Shown: positions 1 through 5,375 of the stretch, in pieces | How the letters are laid out: each line of letters starts with the position of its first letter | How positions within the stretch are numbered: the first letter of the stretch is position 1 | Assembly (NCBI GenBank): GCA_030039655.1 | Contig: JASHVC010000501.1 | Span: 1-5,375 of the forward strand | Source: Xanthobacteraceae bacterium | Lineage (GTDB): Bacteria > Pseudomonadota > Alphaproteobacteria > Rhizobiales > Xanthobacteraceae | DNA length: 5,375 nt | Direction of reading: 5' to 3' | Translations under genes and position numbers: made by a program | The notes under the pieces: generated by a model | Told to the model about the DNA's origin: nothing | Database searches by the model: none | What the model saw: the letters and a program-made list of their open reading frames with translations, nothing else

Positions 1-372
1 AAAGCGAATTGCGCCGCTTGTCACACCGGTTGGGCCTTCACCGACTCGTCGTTTCACGATATCGGGACCGCCCACGATGACGACGTCGGGCGCGGCAGAT
101 TGTTTCCGAGCTCTACGGCGCTGAAGTATGCGTTCAAGACGCCGACGCTCCGCGACGTTGCCCATCGTGCGCCCTATATGCACGACGGTTCAGTGCCGAC
201 TCTGGAAGCCGTGATTGATCTCTACAATCGTGGCGGTATCGACCGGCCGAGCCGCGACGTGGAAATCCACCCGCTGGGATTGAGCGCCGAGGAAAAAGCG
301 GACCTTATCGCCTTCTTGCGCACCCTGACCGGCGCGTATCAGCCGGTTTCACTTCCGCTGCTGCCTCGCTGA
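1..372 (+). CDS. Di-heme cytochrome c peroxidase / MauG-family protein, C-terminal part (5' end outside window)
   Basis: The frame is open from the first base, so this is the last 123 residues of a longer gene; family members are usually about 300-450 residues with two haem domains. Visible here is the C-terminal haem-binding motif CAACH (residues 4-8 of the fragment). It is followed by FTDSSFHDIG, the family-typical FKTPTLRDV (45-53), APYMHDGS (57-64), LYNRGG (74-79) and a closing helix ending FLRTLTG. These proteins are periplasmic c-type cytochromes that either reduce hydrogen peroxide or, in the MauG branch, oxidise a protein substrate. By alignment from memory, Tyr75 (bases 223-225) sits where classical peroxidases carry the axial Met and MauG carries Tyr, which favours the MauG-like branch. 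The family is sure; the substrate is unknown. The gene ends 21 bp from the convergent small membrane gene. The TTG at 100 is internal, not a start, because the CXXCH lies upstream of it in frame. Confidence 0.9.
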   Translation, partial: KANCAACHTGWAFTDSSFHDIGTAHDDDVGRGRLFPSSTALKYAFKTPTLRDVAHRAPYMHDGSVPTLEAVIDLYNRGGIDRPSRDVEIHPLGLSAEEKADLIAFLRTLTGAYQPVSLPLLPR

Positions 373-393
373 CCCCAGCCGCGGCCAAAATAC

Positions 394-555
394 TCAAATC
401 ATAACGGGTAATGCGCATCCGATAAGCGCGAAGCCGCCCAGCAGCAGAAAGCCGGCAAGGGTCTCAACCGTCTCCGTATTCGCCGGAAATCGCTTCGAGA
501 GACACGCGACGACGCTTCCGATCGTCGCAATAAGCAAGCCAGCCGTGCCAACCAT
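394..555 (-). CDS. Small two-helix membrane protein of unknown function
   Basis: I do not recognise this gene. From the ATG at 555 it encodes 53 residues. Two hydrophobic stretches (about residues 2-18 and 34-52) are separated by a short polar loop containing SKRFPANTETVE, so it should be a hairpin-like inner-membrane protein with no known catalytic motif. I chose the ATG at 555 because a GGAG lies 6 nt upstream of it. An in-frame ATG at 594 would add 13 residues, including several basic ones (MTLARFAKRLEIA), but its AGAAG purine stretch directly abuts the ATG, which is too close for a normal Shine-Dalgarno. The gene converges on the di-heme peroxidase gene. Being small and lacking a family match, it could be a chance ORF, but two clean helices and a good ribosome binding site argue for a real gene. 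Confidence 0.5.
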   Translation of the reverse strand: MVGTAGLLIATIGSVVACLSKRFPANTETVETLAGFLLLGGFALIGCALPVMI

Positions 556-599
556 GGCAATCTCCAGACGCTTTGCGAAACGAGCGAGCGTCATCTTCT

Positions 600-784
600 A
601 ACGGCCAGCGTTTGCCATCGGCCTATGCCAGAGCTGTCAAATCTCCTCGAATTTTCAGGACTTCGTAAAGGTTAACCAAAGTACAAGACCGTCGGTAAAA
701 GGTTACCAAGTTGCTAAAACTTGTGGTAAAGAAAGCCTAACAGGCCAGTAAACCGCGTGCGGCGGCGCTCCTGGTGTCTGTCAT
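600..784. other. Relatively AT-rich intergenic region upstream of the DoxX-like gene
   Basis: No convincing gene lies here. Base composition is clearly more AT-rich than the flanking coding DNA, as expected for a promoter zone. It lies between the start of the leftward small membrane gene and the rightward DoxX-like gene, so it may serve both. I could not assign a convincing -35/-10 pair; TTGCTA at 711-716 is a weak -35 candidate with no good -10 after it. The repeated elements inside it are listed separately. Confidence 0.6.
664..731. promoter_or_regulatory. Cluster of GGTAAA/GGTTAACC-like repeats at about 31-bp spacing, possible operator
   Basis: Three related elements recur: CGTAAAGGTTAACC (664-677), GGTAAAAGGTTACC (694-707) and GGTAAAG (725-731). 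Their starts are 30 and 31 bp apart, close to three turns of the helix. The first contains the perfect palindrome GGTTAACC (670-677). The second is itself an inverted repeat, GGTAA-AAGG-TTACC. The first two also share a following CCAA(A)GT. This is the usual look of a repressor or activator binding array on one face of DNA. The binding protein is unknown. The position, 80-145 bp upstream of the TTG at 809, fits control of the DoxX-like gene. Confidence 0.4.
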
Positions 785-793
785 TTGGAAGCC

Positions 794-808
794 TGGAGGG
801 GCCCTCCA
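794..808 (+). promoter_or_regulatory. Ribosome binding site inside a perfect inverted repeat, just before the TTG start at 809
   Basis: The bases TGGAGGGGCCCTCCA form a 7-bp inverted repeat around a single centre base. In RNA this can close as a 6-bp stem with a 3-nt loop. The left arm contains GGAGG (795-799), a strong Shine-Dalgarno 9 nt before the TTG at 809; the right arm ends directly at that start codon. This site decides the start: the longer in-frame TTG at 785 has no ribosome binding site. The repeat could hide the site in RNA or, as DNA, bind a dimeric protein. Confidence 0.6.
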
Positions 809-1855
809 TTGAATCGGTTTGCCAAGTGGCTGCTGCCTTCAGCAGCCACGGTTTCATTATCGTGCCTTGTCGACGTTGTCTTTTCCGGATCAGCGAGCGC
901 CCACGTCAAGTGGTTCTGCGCTTTTGATGTCGCGGAACAACCGGTCGTGCTGGAACACGTCCTCAATCATTCTTTCGAGGCGCTCACCGGCCTGTCCATT
1001 CTCGGTCTCATGACCGGCGCCATTCTGGAGCAGCCTCCGGTGGGACCTGCCTTGCTTCGCGCCCTCGACCTCGCGACCGGTTGGCTGCGCGGTCACATCG
1101 AAATCATTGCGCGCGCGGCCACCGCATTCTTCTTCATCTCGATCTGGGCGATCGGCGGCATCCTGCTCACGCCCGAACTCAAGACCAACTCAACGCTGGT
1201 GGGCGCCATTCAGCTCGGCATTGCGGCGGGCATGGTGTCGCGCAAGACCATGCCGCTATCGGCGTTAGGAATTTTTGTGCTGTACGACATCGCGATTTGG
1301 CAGGATGGGGTGTTTCATCTGGCGGATTACCCGGTGTTTCTTGGCGTGGCCGCCTACCTAGCTTTGCTCGGCGGCCAGACAAACTTTTTCGGTATACGCC
1401 CGATCGATATATTACGCTGGGCCGCGGGGATCACGCTGATGTGGGCCTCTATCGAGAAGTGGGCCTATCCGGAATGGACCTACCCGCTTTTCGTTTTGCA
1501 CCCCGATATGTCGTTGGGATTTACGCCCGAGTTCTACATGCGGGCTGCGGGCGCGGTCGAGTTTGCTCTGGCGTTTTCGTTGATCTGGACGCCGCTCGTG
1601 CGTCGCGTCGGCGCAATCATGCTCACTGCGATGTTCGTGAGCGCGGTTTTTCCGTTCGGCAAGATCGATTTGATCGGGCATACGCTGATCGTGGTCGCAC
1701 TACTTGCCATCATCGCCGATGACGGCGGTCGACCAGCTGAGGCCCGGCTGCGCTATTCCTGGATCATTCCCGTGGCCTATGCGTCATCGCTGGCGCTATT
1801 TCTGGCAGCGTACTATTTCGGCCACGAGTTGCTGTTCGGTACCACCGTATTGTGA
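809..1855 (+). CDS. Polytopic membrane protein with signal sequence and DoxX-like C-terminal half
   Basis: From the TTG at 809 the product is 348 residues. An N-terminal signal-like segment (about 7-31, basic start then hydrophobic) ends in ASA, predicting cleavage before His32 and a mature start HVKWFC. About ten hydrophobic helices follow (roughly 56-73, 101-120, 128-144, 149-164, 174-189, 200-215, 244-260, 266-282, 288-303, 317-337). The region from about 197 to 315 resembles the DoxX family: ILRWAAGITLMWASIEKW, then GAVEFALAF, RRVGAIML, FPFGKIDLIGH. DoxX-type proteins are inner-membrane proteins linked to quinone/thiosulfate or redox homeostasis, with poorly defined chemistry. TTG was chosen for its GGAGG ribosome binding site at 795-799; a TTG at 785 would add 8 residues without a site. 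The gene ends 18 bp before the convergent cupredoxin gene. The membrane assignment is firm; the DoxX relation is moderate; the specific function is unknown. Confidence 0.8.
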   Translation: MNRFAKWLLPSAATVSLSCLVDVVFSGSASAHVKWFCAFDVAEQPVVLEHVLNHSFEALTGLSILGLMTGAILEQPPVGPALLRALDLATGWLRGHIEIIARAATAFFFISIWAIGGILLTPELKTNSTLVGAIQLGIAAGMVSRKTMPLSALGIFVLYDIAIWQDGVFHLADYPVFLGVAAYLALLGGQTNFFGIRPIDILRWAAGITLMWASIEKWAYPEWTYPLFVLHPDMSLGFTPEFYMRAAGAVEFALAFSLIWTPLVRRVGAIMLTAMFVSAVFPFGKIDLIGHTLIVVALLAIIADDGGRPAEARLRYSWIIPVAYASSLALFLAAYYFGHELLFGTTVL

Positions 1856-1869
1856 CGGCGGCCGTACCG
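1837..1869. terminator. Weak inverted repeat between convergent genes, possible bidirectional terminator
   Basis: CGGTAC (1837-1842) pairs with GTACCG (1864-1869), and a shorter repeat ACGGC-G-GCCGT (1855-1865) lies inside the right part. They sit at the junction of two converging genes, where a shared terminator is expected. There is no T-run after the stem on either strand and the outer loop is about 21 nt, so this is only a weak candidate. Confidence 0.2.
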
Positions 1870-1873
1870 CAAA

Positions 1874-2233
1874 TTACTGGACGTGCACCACAAGCAGCAT
1901 TTTGGGATGGATGGCGCATAGCACATTGAAGGTGCCGGCGGCGGTGAAAACGACGGGCGTTACGGTGCCCGGTGTTTGATCGCCGGAATCGAATGAGAAT
2001 GTCGGCGAATCGATGTAGGCGTGATGCAGCAGATCGCCGTCGTCGTTGACAATCTTTATAGTCTCGCCGCGCTTGATCGTCATTTCGCCGGGATGAAATT
2101 CACGGCCCTTCTGTGAGACGATGTATTCCGGCGCTGCCAAGACCACGGCAACACCGAGCGCGGTCAACGCACCCGCCAGAAAAGCGATCGCCATTGGACG
2201 GCGTGCTCGCTCGAACTCTGTTTTCAGACTCAT
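1874..2233 (-). CDS. Membrane-anchored cupredoxin (type I copper protein, plastocyanin-like)
   Basis: From the ATG at 2233 the product is 119 residues. A basic N-terminus (KTEFERARRP) is followed by one hydrophobic helix (about 14-34), which could be a signal anchor or a signal peptide ending near LAAPEY. The rest is a compact beta-rich cupredoxin domain: FHPGEMTIKRGETIKIVNDD, then HHAYIDS, a DSGDQTPGT loop, and AGTFNVLCAIHPKM near the C-terminus. The expected copper ligands are His70 or His71, Cys106, His109 and Met112, all present. Such proteins carry single electrons in the periplasm; relatives are often labelled plastocyanin or methylamine utilization protein. The start at 2233 has GAGG 5 nt upstream; a TTG at 2260 would add nine residues without a ribosome binding site. 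A di-heme enzyme gene lies about 1.5 kb away, a possible redox partner by proximity only. It diverges from the GGDEF-EAL gene across a 252-bp gap. Confidence 0.88.
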   Translation of the reverse strand: MSLKTEFERARRPMAIAFLAGALTALGVAVVLAAPEYIVSQKGREFHPGEMTIKRGETIKIVNDDGDLLHHAYIDSPTFSFDSGDQTPGTVTPVVFTAAGTFNVLCAIHPKMLLVVHVQ

Positions 2234-2296
2234 CGTTGCCTCGTTGTTTGTTCGCGACAAAGGTGTATGAATTTTCAGGCAACTTGAGGCGAGGCG

Positions 2297-2314
2297 GTTA
2301 AGGCGCCGTTAAGG
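2297..2314. promoter_or_regulatory. CtrA-type binding site (TTAA-N7-TTAA) in the divergent intergenic region
   Basis: TTAA at 2298-2301 and TTAA at 2309-2312 are separated by exactly 7 bases, and the two copies form a 7-bp direct repeat GTTAAGG (2297-2303 and 2308-2314) one helical turn apart. This matches the published alphaproteobacterial CtrA recognition pattern TTAA-N7-TTAA. A further TTAAC half-site lies at 2350-2354. The box overlaps the place of a -35 element for the candidate -10 at 2322-2327. It is 65 bp from the cupredoxin start and 171 bp from the ATG at 2486, so it could act on either gene. Confidence 0.55.
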
Positions 2315-2321
2315 ACCCCCC

Positions 2322-2327
2322 TAAGAT
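2322..2327 (+). promoter_or_regulatory. Candidate -10 element for the GGDEF-EAL gene
   Basis: TAAGAT matches four of six bases of TATAAT and follows the second TTAA of the CtrA-type box by 9 bp. This gives the usual layout of a CtrA-activated promoter, with the box replacing a poor -35. Transcription would begin near 2334 and leave a leader of about 150 nt to the ATG at 2486, or about 55 nt to the GTG at 2390. It is a motif match only. Confidence 0.3.
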
Positions 2328-2485
2328 GGCCATGGCCGCTGCAAGGCCCTTAACGGCGGAGCCGTATAAGTCGGTACGTCCGTTATCGGGTGGGCGTGCA
2401 CGGCTTTCTCATCATGCTCCAGTGGTCGGTCGGCGGGATCGGTGGCCTTTTTTCCGGCGGTCAGCACGGAGCATCCGCGCTGCGC

Positions 2486-5308
2486 ATGAGTATTCGCGGC
2501 CGCATTCTGATCGCTTTCCTGGTTATGAGCGTCATCACGGCTGCTGTCGGCGCCTACGCCACGATGGGCGTGCGCAACGCCGGCCAGCTCGTGGACAAGA
2601 CGTTCGACGAATCTCTGATGTCGATCAACTATGCGCGCGCGGCGGCGGCCGATTTTGCCGCAATGCGAGCCGCATTCTCGCGCCGATGGATCTCGACCGA
2701 TCCAGTCATGCGAACCGCGTTGGACCACGACATCGAGAAGCTGAACAAATCGCTGTCACAGGACATCGCGATCGCCTCGCAACGCTCGCAATCAGCTCGG
2801 GCCAGAGAGGCTGCCGAAAACGTCGAACACGCGGTCGCCGAATGGAACGGCGTCTGCGACCGCCTCATCGGCTCCGCCAAGGCTGACGTCAATTGGGCGA
2901 CGCTCGACCGTTACGCCGCCAAGGTGGACGACCAGATCGATCTTCTGGTGAATTACACCGCCGGCGACGGCTTTCTATATCGGCAAAGCGCACGTGCCGC
3001 GGTTGCGCGCGACATCCAGCTCAATGTTGCCAGCATCATGCTGGCGCTGGTGCTTTCGGCGCTGGTGGCGGGCACGCTGGCGCGGCGGATCGTCGGGCGC
3101 GTGGCCGCTGCATCGAATATCGCCGAGCAGATCGCCGCTGGTCAACTCGACATCGTGGTGCCCAAAGGCGGCACCGATGAACTCGGCGGCTTGCTGGCCG
3201 CCATGGGGGTGATGCGCGACAACATCAAAGCGATGATGGAGCGCGAGGTGGCGCAGCGCCGCTCTGCCCAGGCTCGCCTCGCCGACGCGCTGGAGAGTTC
3301 GCAAGAAGGCGTCGTGGTGGTGGACGCCAACGACACCATTGCGCTGGCCAACGCCAAAGCGGTGGATCTTTTCGGCATCGCGCCGCACCTGCTTACGCCG
3401 GGTATTCCGCTCACCCAGGTGCAGCCGGCGCTGGAGCATGCGGTCGCATCCGGACATGTCTTGATGCAGCGCGACGGCGAGGTGCAGGCGACCAGCGAGG
3501 CGCTGATGCTCGACGGGCACTGGCTGCGCGTCAGCCGCAGCCCCACGAGCGATCATGGCTTCATCGTGCTGTGTAGCGATATCACTCGCATGAAAGAGCA
3601 GGAACGCAGCCTACTCGAGCGGAAGGTGCAGCTTGAGCAGGTGAACGTGCAGCTTGACCTCGCCCTCAACAACATGACGCACGGTCTGTGCATGTTCGAT
3701 AGCGAACGGCGGCTCACGATCTGTAATGAGCGCTACGCCACGATGTACGGGATTCCGGCTGAGCTGACGAAGGCGGGTACGCCACTCTATGCCATCTTGC
3801 AATATCTCATCGACAAAAAGACCTTCGCGGAGAGCGCAGAAGAGACATTTGCGGGCATCAATGCGCGGGCCAAAATTGGTTTTTCTCAGCTGGTTAAGTC
3901 ATTTACCGATGGCCGCCTGATTTCCATCTCCTATCAGGGTACTGCTGACGGCGGATGGGTGGCGATCCATGAGGACATCACCGAACGCCAGAAGGCGGAA
4001 GCGCACATTGCCCATCTGGCAAGGCACGATCAGTTGACCGATCTACCCAATCGCGCCTTTCTGCGCGAGGAATTGGAAAAGAGGATTCGGCGGCTGCGCC
4101 ATGGCGATAAATTCGCGGTTCTTTGGCTGGACCTCGATCGATTTAAAAGCGTCAACGATTCGCTTGGGCACCCTATCGGCGACAAGCTGTTGAACGCGGT
4201 GGCGAGCACCTTGATCAACTGCATCGACGGCAGCGACTTCGTGGCACGGCTTGGCGGCGACGAGTTTGCGATCATCCAGGGAGATATCAATCGCCCGGAG
4301 GAGAGCGGCGTCCTGGCGAACCGCATCATCGAACGGCTGGGCATGCCTTTTGAAATCGAAGGACAGCAACTGAATATCGGTGTGAGCATCGGCCTGGCGA
4401 TGGCGCCGACCGACGGAAAGAACGCCGATCAATTGCTCAAGAACGCCGATTTGGCAATGTATCGCGCCAAAGCGGATGGACGCGGCTCGTATTGCTTCTT
4501 TGAAGCCGAAATGGACGCACGCATTCAGGCAAGGCGTGCGCTCGAACTCGAGTTGCGAAGCGCGTTGGCGGCCGGCCAGCTCCAGCTCTACTACGAGCCC
4601 CTGGTCAACGCCAAAACCGGCGAAGTGCGCTGTTTCGAAGCGCTGCTGCGCTGGTTCCATCCACGGCTTGGCGCCATCCCGCCCAGCGAATTCATCCCGC
4701 TCGCGGAGGAGTCCGGCCTCATCGGGCCGCTCGGTCAATGGGTCCTGCGCTCTGCCTGCGCGGAAGCAGCGAAATGGCCGTCGCGTTTTCGCGTCGCTGT
4801 CAACCTGTCGCCCATTCAGTTCAAGAACCTGAATCTGGTCAAAAGCATTCTTGGCGCGCTCGCTGGGTCCGGTCTGCCGGCGTCCCGCCTGGAGCTGGAG
4901 ATCACCGAATCCGTGCTGCTCGAAGCCGACTCCAGGACGCTCGCGATCCTGCACGAGCTCCATTCGCTCGGCATCCGTATCGTCATGGATGATTTCGGCA
5001 CCGGCTTCTCGTCGCTCAACTATCTGCGAAGTTTCCCGTTCGACAAGATCAAGATTGACCAGACGTTCGTGCGCGATATGTCGAAAAGCAGCGACTCGGT
5101 GGCGATCATCAAATGCATCATCGATCTGGGGCGTGCGCTGCACATCGAAGTGGTTGCCGAGGGCGTCGAGACCGAAGAACAGCTTGAGTTGCTGATGGCC
5201 GAAGGTTGCACCGAGATGCAGGGTTATTACTTCAGCAAGGCGGCGCCGATCGAGACCTTCGAGAAGATTCTCACCGAGCGCAACGGACGGATCGAGCTGG
5301 CGGCCTAG
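2486..5308 (+). CDS. Membrane-bound sensor with HAMP, two PAS, GGDEF and EAL domains (c-di-GMP synthesis/degradation)
   Basis: The 940-residue product contains TM1 (about 7-28), a helical periplasmic sensor (30-177), TM2 (178-199), HAMP (200-253), PAS (265-370), a coiled-coil linker, a second PAS (390-503), GGDEF (509-670) and EAL (685-930). The cyclase motif GGDEF is intact (590-594), with LDLDRFKSVND before it. The inhibitory RxxD site reads DGSD (581-584), so its Arg is lost. The phosphodiesterase side has EALLRW (718-723), Asn773 in NLS, Glu805 in ELEITE, Asp835-Asp836 in DDFGTG, Lys856, Glu892 in AEGVET and Gln912 in QGY, the full metal and catalytic set. One oddity is YEP (Glu704) instead of the usual YQP. 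Start: ATG 2486 opens with MSIRGRI directly before TM1, but no good ribosome binding site is visible; GTG 2390 or ATG 2414 are in frame and would add 32 or 24 residues. Family certain; which activity dominates and the signal sensed are unknown. Confidence 0.93.
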   Translation: MSIRGRILIAFLVMSVITAAVGAYATMGVRNAGQLVDKTFDESLMSINYARAAAADFAAMRAAFSRRWISTDPVMRTALDHDIEKLNKSLSQDIAIASQRSQSARAREAAENVEHAVAEWNGVCDRLIGSAKADVNWATLDRYAAKVDDQIDLLVNYTAGDGFLYRQSARAAVARDIQLNVASIMLALVLSALVAGTLARRIVGRVAAASNIAEQIAAGQLDIVVPKGGTDELGGLLAAMGVMRDNIKAMMEREVAQRRSAQARLADALESSQEGVVVVDANDTIALANAKAVDLFGIAPHLLTPGIPLTQVQPALEHAVASGHVLMQRDGEVQATSEALMLDGHWLRVSRSPTSDHGFIVLCSDITRMKEQERSLLERKVQLEQVNVQLDLALNNMTHGLCMFDSERRLTICNERYATMYGIPAELTKAGTPLYAILQYLIDKKTFAESAEETFAGINARAKIGFSQLVKSFTDGRLISISYQGTADGGWVAIHEDITERQKAEAHIAHLARHDQLTDLPNRAFLREELEKRIRRLRHGDKFAVLWLDLDRFKSVNDSLGHPIGDKLLNAVASTLINCIDGSDFVARLGGDEFAIIQGDINRPEESGVLANRIIERLGMPFEIEGQQLNIGVSIGLAMAPTDGKNADQLLKNADLAMYRAKADGRGSYCFFEAEMDARIQARRALELELRSALAAGQLQLYYEPLVNAKTGEVRCFEALLRWFHPRLGAIPPSEFIPLAEESGLIGPLGQWVLRSACAEAAKWPSRFRVAVNLSPIQFKNLNLVKSILGALAGSGLPASRLELEITESVLLEADSRTLAILHELHSLGIRIVMDDFGTGFSSLNYLRSFPFDKIKIDQTFVRDMSKSSDSVAIIKCIIDLGRALHIEVVAEGVETEEQLELLMAEGCTEMQGYYFSKAAPIETFEKILTERNGRIELAA

Positions 5309-5375
5309 GCGCGCCTCACGCCGGCGCCGCCGCGATTCGGAGTCGATCTAAACAAACAAAAGAGCAGAGCGGACG
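5309..5375. other. Downstream non-coding tail
   Basis: No gene is recognisable in these last bases. The 10-bp palindrome AGGCGCGCCT spans the stop codon (5307-5316) and CGGCGCCG lies at 5322-5329, but no T-run follows, so I do not call a terminator. The end turns A-rich (AAACAAACAAAAG), which may be the start of a promoter region for a gene beyond the window. Confidence 0.4.

Noticed and set aside
1081..1722. 213-codon frame overlapping the DoxX-like gene in another frame on the same strand.
   Set aside because: The product is His/Arg/Gly-rich without hydrophobic order, while the overlapping frame gives a clear membrane protein.
649..2279. The 11-bp word GAATTTTCAGG occurs at 649-659 and 2269-2279, both in intergenic DNA.
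   Set aside because: A few exact 11-bp matches are expected by chance in a window of this size, and the two copies have no consistent orientation or distance to the nearest gene start.
2354..2364. Small hairpin CGGC-GGA-GCCG in the leader, considered as part of a riboswitch such as a c-di-GMP aptamer.
   Set aside because: Only a 4-bp stem, and no conserved aptamer core is visible around it.
2326..2886. 186-codon frame beginning in the leader of the GGDEF-EAL gene.
   Set aside because: Arg-rich product with no recognisable family; it runs out of frame through the TM and sensor region of the real gene.
4043..5143. Long open frame on the minus strand inside the GGDEF-EAL gene (366 codons).
   Set aside because: It is an antisense shadow of a strongly recognised GC-rich gene; its product shows no domain and has the Arg/Gln/Asp-rich composition typical of antisense frames.
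5307..5329. GC-rich palindromes AGGCGCGCCT and CGGCGCCG at the end of the GGDEF-EAL gene as a terminator.
   Set aside because: They lack a loop or following T-run; short palindromes of this kind are common in GC-rich DNA.

Overview
The window reads as chromosomal DNA of a GC-rich alphaproteobacterium. A member of Hyphomicrobiales such as the Bradyrhizobium/Rhodopseudomonas group is my best guess, based on protein style, high GC at third codon positions and a CtrA-type TTAA-N7-TTAA site. No genus can be proven from the sequence alone. I see no mobile elements, tRNA or rRNA genes, or CRISPR arrays.

Layout, left to right. (1) Positions 1-372 hold the 3' end of a di-heme cytochrome c peroxidase/MauG-type gene on the + strand, cut by the window edge but retaining its C-terminal CXXCH haem motif. 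(2) A very small two-helix membrane protein lies convergently on the - strand, ending at 394. (3) About 200 bp of relatively AT-rich non-coding DNA (about 600-808) contains repeated GGTAAA/GGTTAACC-like elements about 31 bp apart and a perfect inverted repeat over the ribosome binding site. (4) A polytopic membrane protein (809-1855, +) has a DoxX-like C-terminal half and an N-terminal signal sequence. (5) A membrane-anchored cupredoxin (1874-2233, -) converges on it with an 18-bp gap. (6) A divergent intergenic region (2234-2485) holds a near-perfect CtrA box. (7) A large membrane-bound cyclic-di-GMP enzyme follows (2486-5308, +), with the order TM, periplasmic sensor, TM, HAMP, PAS, PAS, GGDEF, EAL. 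(8) The last 67 bp show no gene.

The left half looks like a set of envelope redox/copper proteins: di-heme enzyme, DoxX-like membrane protein and type I copper protein. They are not one operon, because strands alternate, so any joint function is inferred from proximity only. The right half is a signalling gene that probably reads an envelope or cytoplasmic cue and adjusts c-di-GMP. Its catalytic motifs for both synthesis and hydrolysis look intact, but the arginine of the product-inhibition site is missing.

I did not find a clearly new system. The observations most worth checking are the CtrA-like promoter, the MauG-like tyrosine in the di-heme protein, the predicted N-terminal histidine of the DoxX-like protein, and the hairpin that would hide the ribosome binding site of that gene.
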